Assembly (NCBI RefSeq): GCF_029533155.1
Contig: NZ_JAIZDB010000017.1
Location: 62,001 to 126,000 of the forward strand
Direction: 5' to 3'
Length of the DNA: 64,000 nt
From: Psychrobacillus antarcticus
Lineage (GTDB): Bacteria > Bacillota > Bacilli > Bacillales_A > Planococcaceae
Shown here in pieces: positions 62,230-64,000 of this stretch. The notes below the pieces were generated by a model. The model saw only the letters and a list, made by a program, of their open reading frames with translations. It was not told where the DNA came from and did not search any database. Position 1 is the stretch's first letter. The number at the start of each line of letters is the position of its first letter. The translations under genes and the position numbers were made by a program.

Positions 62230-63345
62230 ATGAAAGTACCAATGTTAGATTTATCGGAACAATATGCCTCATTAAAAAGTGAAGTATTAGAAGCATTAGA
62301 CGGAGTGATGAGTAGCTCTCAGTTTATACTTGGTAGTAATGTCAAAAAGCTAGAAGAAGATATTGCAAAATATAGTCATGTTGCCCATGGGATTGGCTGT
62401 GGGAATGGTAGTGATGCGATTCATATAGCGTTACAAGCTGCTGGAGTAGGACCTGGAGATGAAGTTATTACAACTCCATTTACATTTTTTGCAACTGGAG
62501 GAGCAATTGTCAGAACTGGTGCAACCCCGGTATATGCAGATATTGATCCAGTATCGTTTAACTTAGATCCTAATGAGATTGAAAAACATATTACAGATAA
62601 AACAAAAGCTATTATTCCTGTACATTTATATGGACAAATGGCAGACATGGTTAGCATTCGTAAAATTGCAGACAAGCATAATCTTTTTGTTGTGGAAGAT
62701 GCAGCACAAGCAATTGGAGCTAGACAAGGTGAATTTACTGTTGGTGAACTTGGTGATGCAGCTACATATAGCTTCTTCCCTACTAAAAACCTTGGTGCAT
62801 ATGGAGATGGTGGTATGGTCGTAACAAATAACGACGATATCGCAGAAAAAAGTCGCGTGATACGTGTGCACGGTAGTAAACCAAAATATTACCACCATGT
62901 GCTTGGCTATAACAGTCGTTTAGATGAATTACAAGCAGCGGTATTGAATGTGAAATTCCCGCATTTAGAAACATGGAGTGCGCAACGTAGAACACACGCT
63001 GATTTTTATACTAATTTACTAAATGAAAAAGTAGCTGATCATGTGAAACCACCAGTAATCGTAAAAGGATTCCATCATGTATTCCATCAATATACTATTT
63101 TGACGGAACGTCGCGATGAATTACAAACTTTCTTAAAAGAAAACGGTGTAGCTACGATGATTTACTACCCACTACCATTGCATATTCAACCTGTTTTTTC
63201 AGGTTTAGGGTATAAACTAGGTGATTTCCCTAAAACTGAAAAAGCTGCAAATGAAGCTCTTTCTTTACCAATGTTCCCAGAGTTAAAAGAAGAACAGCAG
63301 CAATATGTGGTAGAGAAAATTGCTGAATTTTTTGCTAGTAAATAA
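62230..63345 (+). CDS. DegT/DnrJ/EryC1/StrS family sugar aminotransferase
   Basis: 371-aa PLP-dependent aminotransferase acting on nucleotide-linked keto sugars. The PLP lysine is in SFFPTKNLGAYGDGG, with VVEDAAQAIGA holding the aspartate and VITTPFTFFATGG the phosphate-site residues; the active-site loop YNSRLDELQAAVL is typical. The ribosome binding site is weak (TAGGTTGGTG). It follows tagO by 73 bases and precedes a Wzz-like gene, so an amino sugar of a surface polysaccharide or glycan is the likely product; which sugar cannot be told. Confidence 0.9.
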   Translation: MKVPMLDLSEQYASLKSEVLEALDGVMSSSQFILGSNVKKLEEDIAKYSHVAHGIGCGNGSDAIHIALQAAGVGPGDEVITTPFTFFATGGAIVRTGATPVYADIDPVSFNLDPNEIEKHITDKTKAIIPVHLYGQMADMVSIRKIADKHNLFVVEDAAQAIGARQGEFTVGELGDAATYSFFPTKNLGAYGDGGMVVTNNDDIAEKSRVIRVHGSKPKYYHHVLGYNSRLDELQAAVLNVKFPHLETWSAQRRTHADFYTNLLNEKVADHVKPPVIVKGFHHVFHQYTILTERRDELQTFLKENGVATMIYYPLPLHIQPVFSGLGYKLGDFPKTEKAANEALSLPMFPELKEEQQQYVVEKIAEFFASK

Positions 63346-63360
63346 TGAATGGATAAAAAG

Positions 63361-63390
63361 TAGGGGGAGACGTTATTTACGTTTCCCTCT
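63361..63390 (+). other. small hairpin upstream of the Wzz-like gene
   Basis: GGGAGACG pairs with CGTTTCCC (one G-U) around a TTATTTA loop; no T-run. It may be an intercistronic structure. Confidence 0.35.
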
Positions 63391-63425
63391 AACTGCCTGT
63401 TAAAGAGATTTGAAGGAGAAGTGAA

Positions 63426-64000
63426 ATGGCTGAAAATAAAACATATCGTTTATACGATTCATTAGAGTTTTTTTGGAAAAAGAAAATATGGTTTCTCATT
63501 ATTCCACTAATAGTAGCATTGTTAGGATACGTCGGCGGAATGCTAATACCTAGTGATGGAGATTATGTAGGGAAAAGTACAATATTTACAGGTTCTGTTA
63601 AGTTAGAAGCATTAACAAACCCTGAACATATTCAAACAGTATATGGGGAACACTTTACTGGTCCTACAGAAGTATTTGTACCTACAAGAAGCTACATTAA
63701 AGTAGAAACTCATGGGAGCAATAAGGAAGCATTAACAAAAGAGTTAACTCAATTCAATGATCAGTTATTAGAGGGATTAATGGCTCGACATGATAAAGTG
63801 ATACAGCAAACAGAAACTTATGCACAAGCTCAAGCAAAACGTATTGAAACTTTACAGACGGCAATTGAGTCCTATAAAGGAATTCTAAACGATACAAATA
63901 ATGTAACAGTTATAAATAACTTTTCTGCTTTACTAAGTACTGCTGAAATGGATTTAACAAATGCGATGGCTACAGAGCAACGTGTTAGAAATGACATCAT
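63426..64000 (+). CDS. Wzz-like polysaccharide chain-length/co-polymerase protein, partial
   Basis: Open to the right edge, about 191 residues visible. It starts MAENKTYRLYDSLEFFWKKK, followed by one membrane helix (residues about 22-42, FLIIPLIVALLGYVGGM), an extracytoplasmic beta region and a long helical coiled segment (ARHDKVIQQTETYAQAQAK). This is the layout of Wzz/chain-length determinant proteins, although sequence motifs are weak. AAGGAGAAG precedes the ATG. Context with a DegT aminotransferase and tagO supports a surface polysaccharide locus. Confidence 0.7.
   Translation, partial: MAENKTYRLYDSLEFFWKKKIWFLIIPLIVALLGYVGGMLIPSDGDYVGKSTIFTGSVKLEALTNPEHIQTVYGEHFTGPTEVFVPTRSYIKVETHGSNKEALTKELTQFNDQLLEGLMARHDKVIQQTETYAQAQAKRIETLQTAIESYKGILNDTNNVTVINNFSALLSTAEMDLTNAMATEQRVRNDI

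Noticed and set aside
1-64000. rRNA, tRNA, prophage or attachment sites
   Set aside because: I found no conserved rRNA or tRNA sequence, no integrase and no flanking att-like direct repeats.

Overview
The window looks like chromosomal DNA of a low-G+C, endospore-former-type member of the Bacillales, probably Planococcaceae or Bacillaceae (Psychrobacillus-like; this is inference from gene content, no search was run). Supporting signs are strong AGGAGG-type ribosome binding sites, a bacillithiol-linked YtxJ/BrxC protein, an RsbR-type STAS protein, a TagO/WecA-type transferase, an LCP protein and a GanSPQA galactoside system. I see no rRNA, tRNA, CRISPR array or prophage.

Layout. 1-11.6 kb is a galactose / galacto-oligosaccharide cassette: the Leloir operon galK-galE-galT-galM (minus strand) diverges from a LacI-type regulator, which is followed by a lipoprotein binding protein, two permeases and a GH42 beta-galactosidase (ganSPQA). 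The operon has no ABC ATPase, so a shared one encoded elsewhere is implied. 12-23 kb holds small housekeeping and stress genes: a class-I amidotransferase-like hydrolase, an M23 peptidase, a Dph6-like ATP pyrophosphatase, YuiD-like protein, YtxJ, an RsbR-like STAS protein, a multi-helix mechanosensitive-channel-like protein and an acyl-CoA synthetase. 23-27 kb is the fructose operon fruR-fruK-fruA. 27-29 kb carries small unknown genes, one of them broken. 31-40 kb has rocB, gdhA, a chemoreceptor, an NlpC/P60 hydrolase, ilvE, a second C26 hydrolase and a RAYT-like transposase. 41-44 kb is a two-component system with a PepSY-like membrane protein. 44.8-50.9 kb has proline dehydrogenase, a secreted 5'-nucleotidase, GMP reductase and a VOC protein. 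51-64 kb is a surface and export region: LCP protein, SecA2-type ATPase, a secreted beta-propeller protein, a secreted phosphodiester glycosidase, then tagO, a DegT/DnrJ aminotransferase and a Wzz-like gene cut by the right edge.

The unusual content is intergenic. Four spacers carry degenerate arrays in which a short word recurs at exactly 21 bp, with unrelated bases between; all 23 intervals I measured equal 21. Three arrays share the word TTTACTTGCGG and one uses ATTCRACCGATT. Other spacers carry a mosaic of GC-rich palindromic modules, including two long duplicated blocks (about 750-830 bp and 550-650 bp), a repeated structured module ending in a terminator-like hairpin, and small paired hairpins whose stems change in a compensating way between copies. 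A single RAYT-like transposase gene in the same window is a candidate, unproven, mover of these modules. The fruR upstream region has five TCANTCA words spaced exactly 10 bp.
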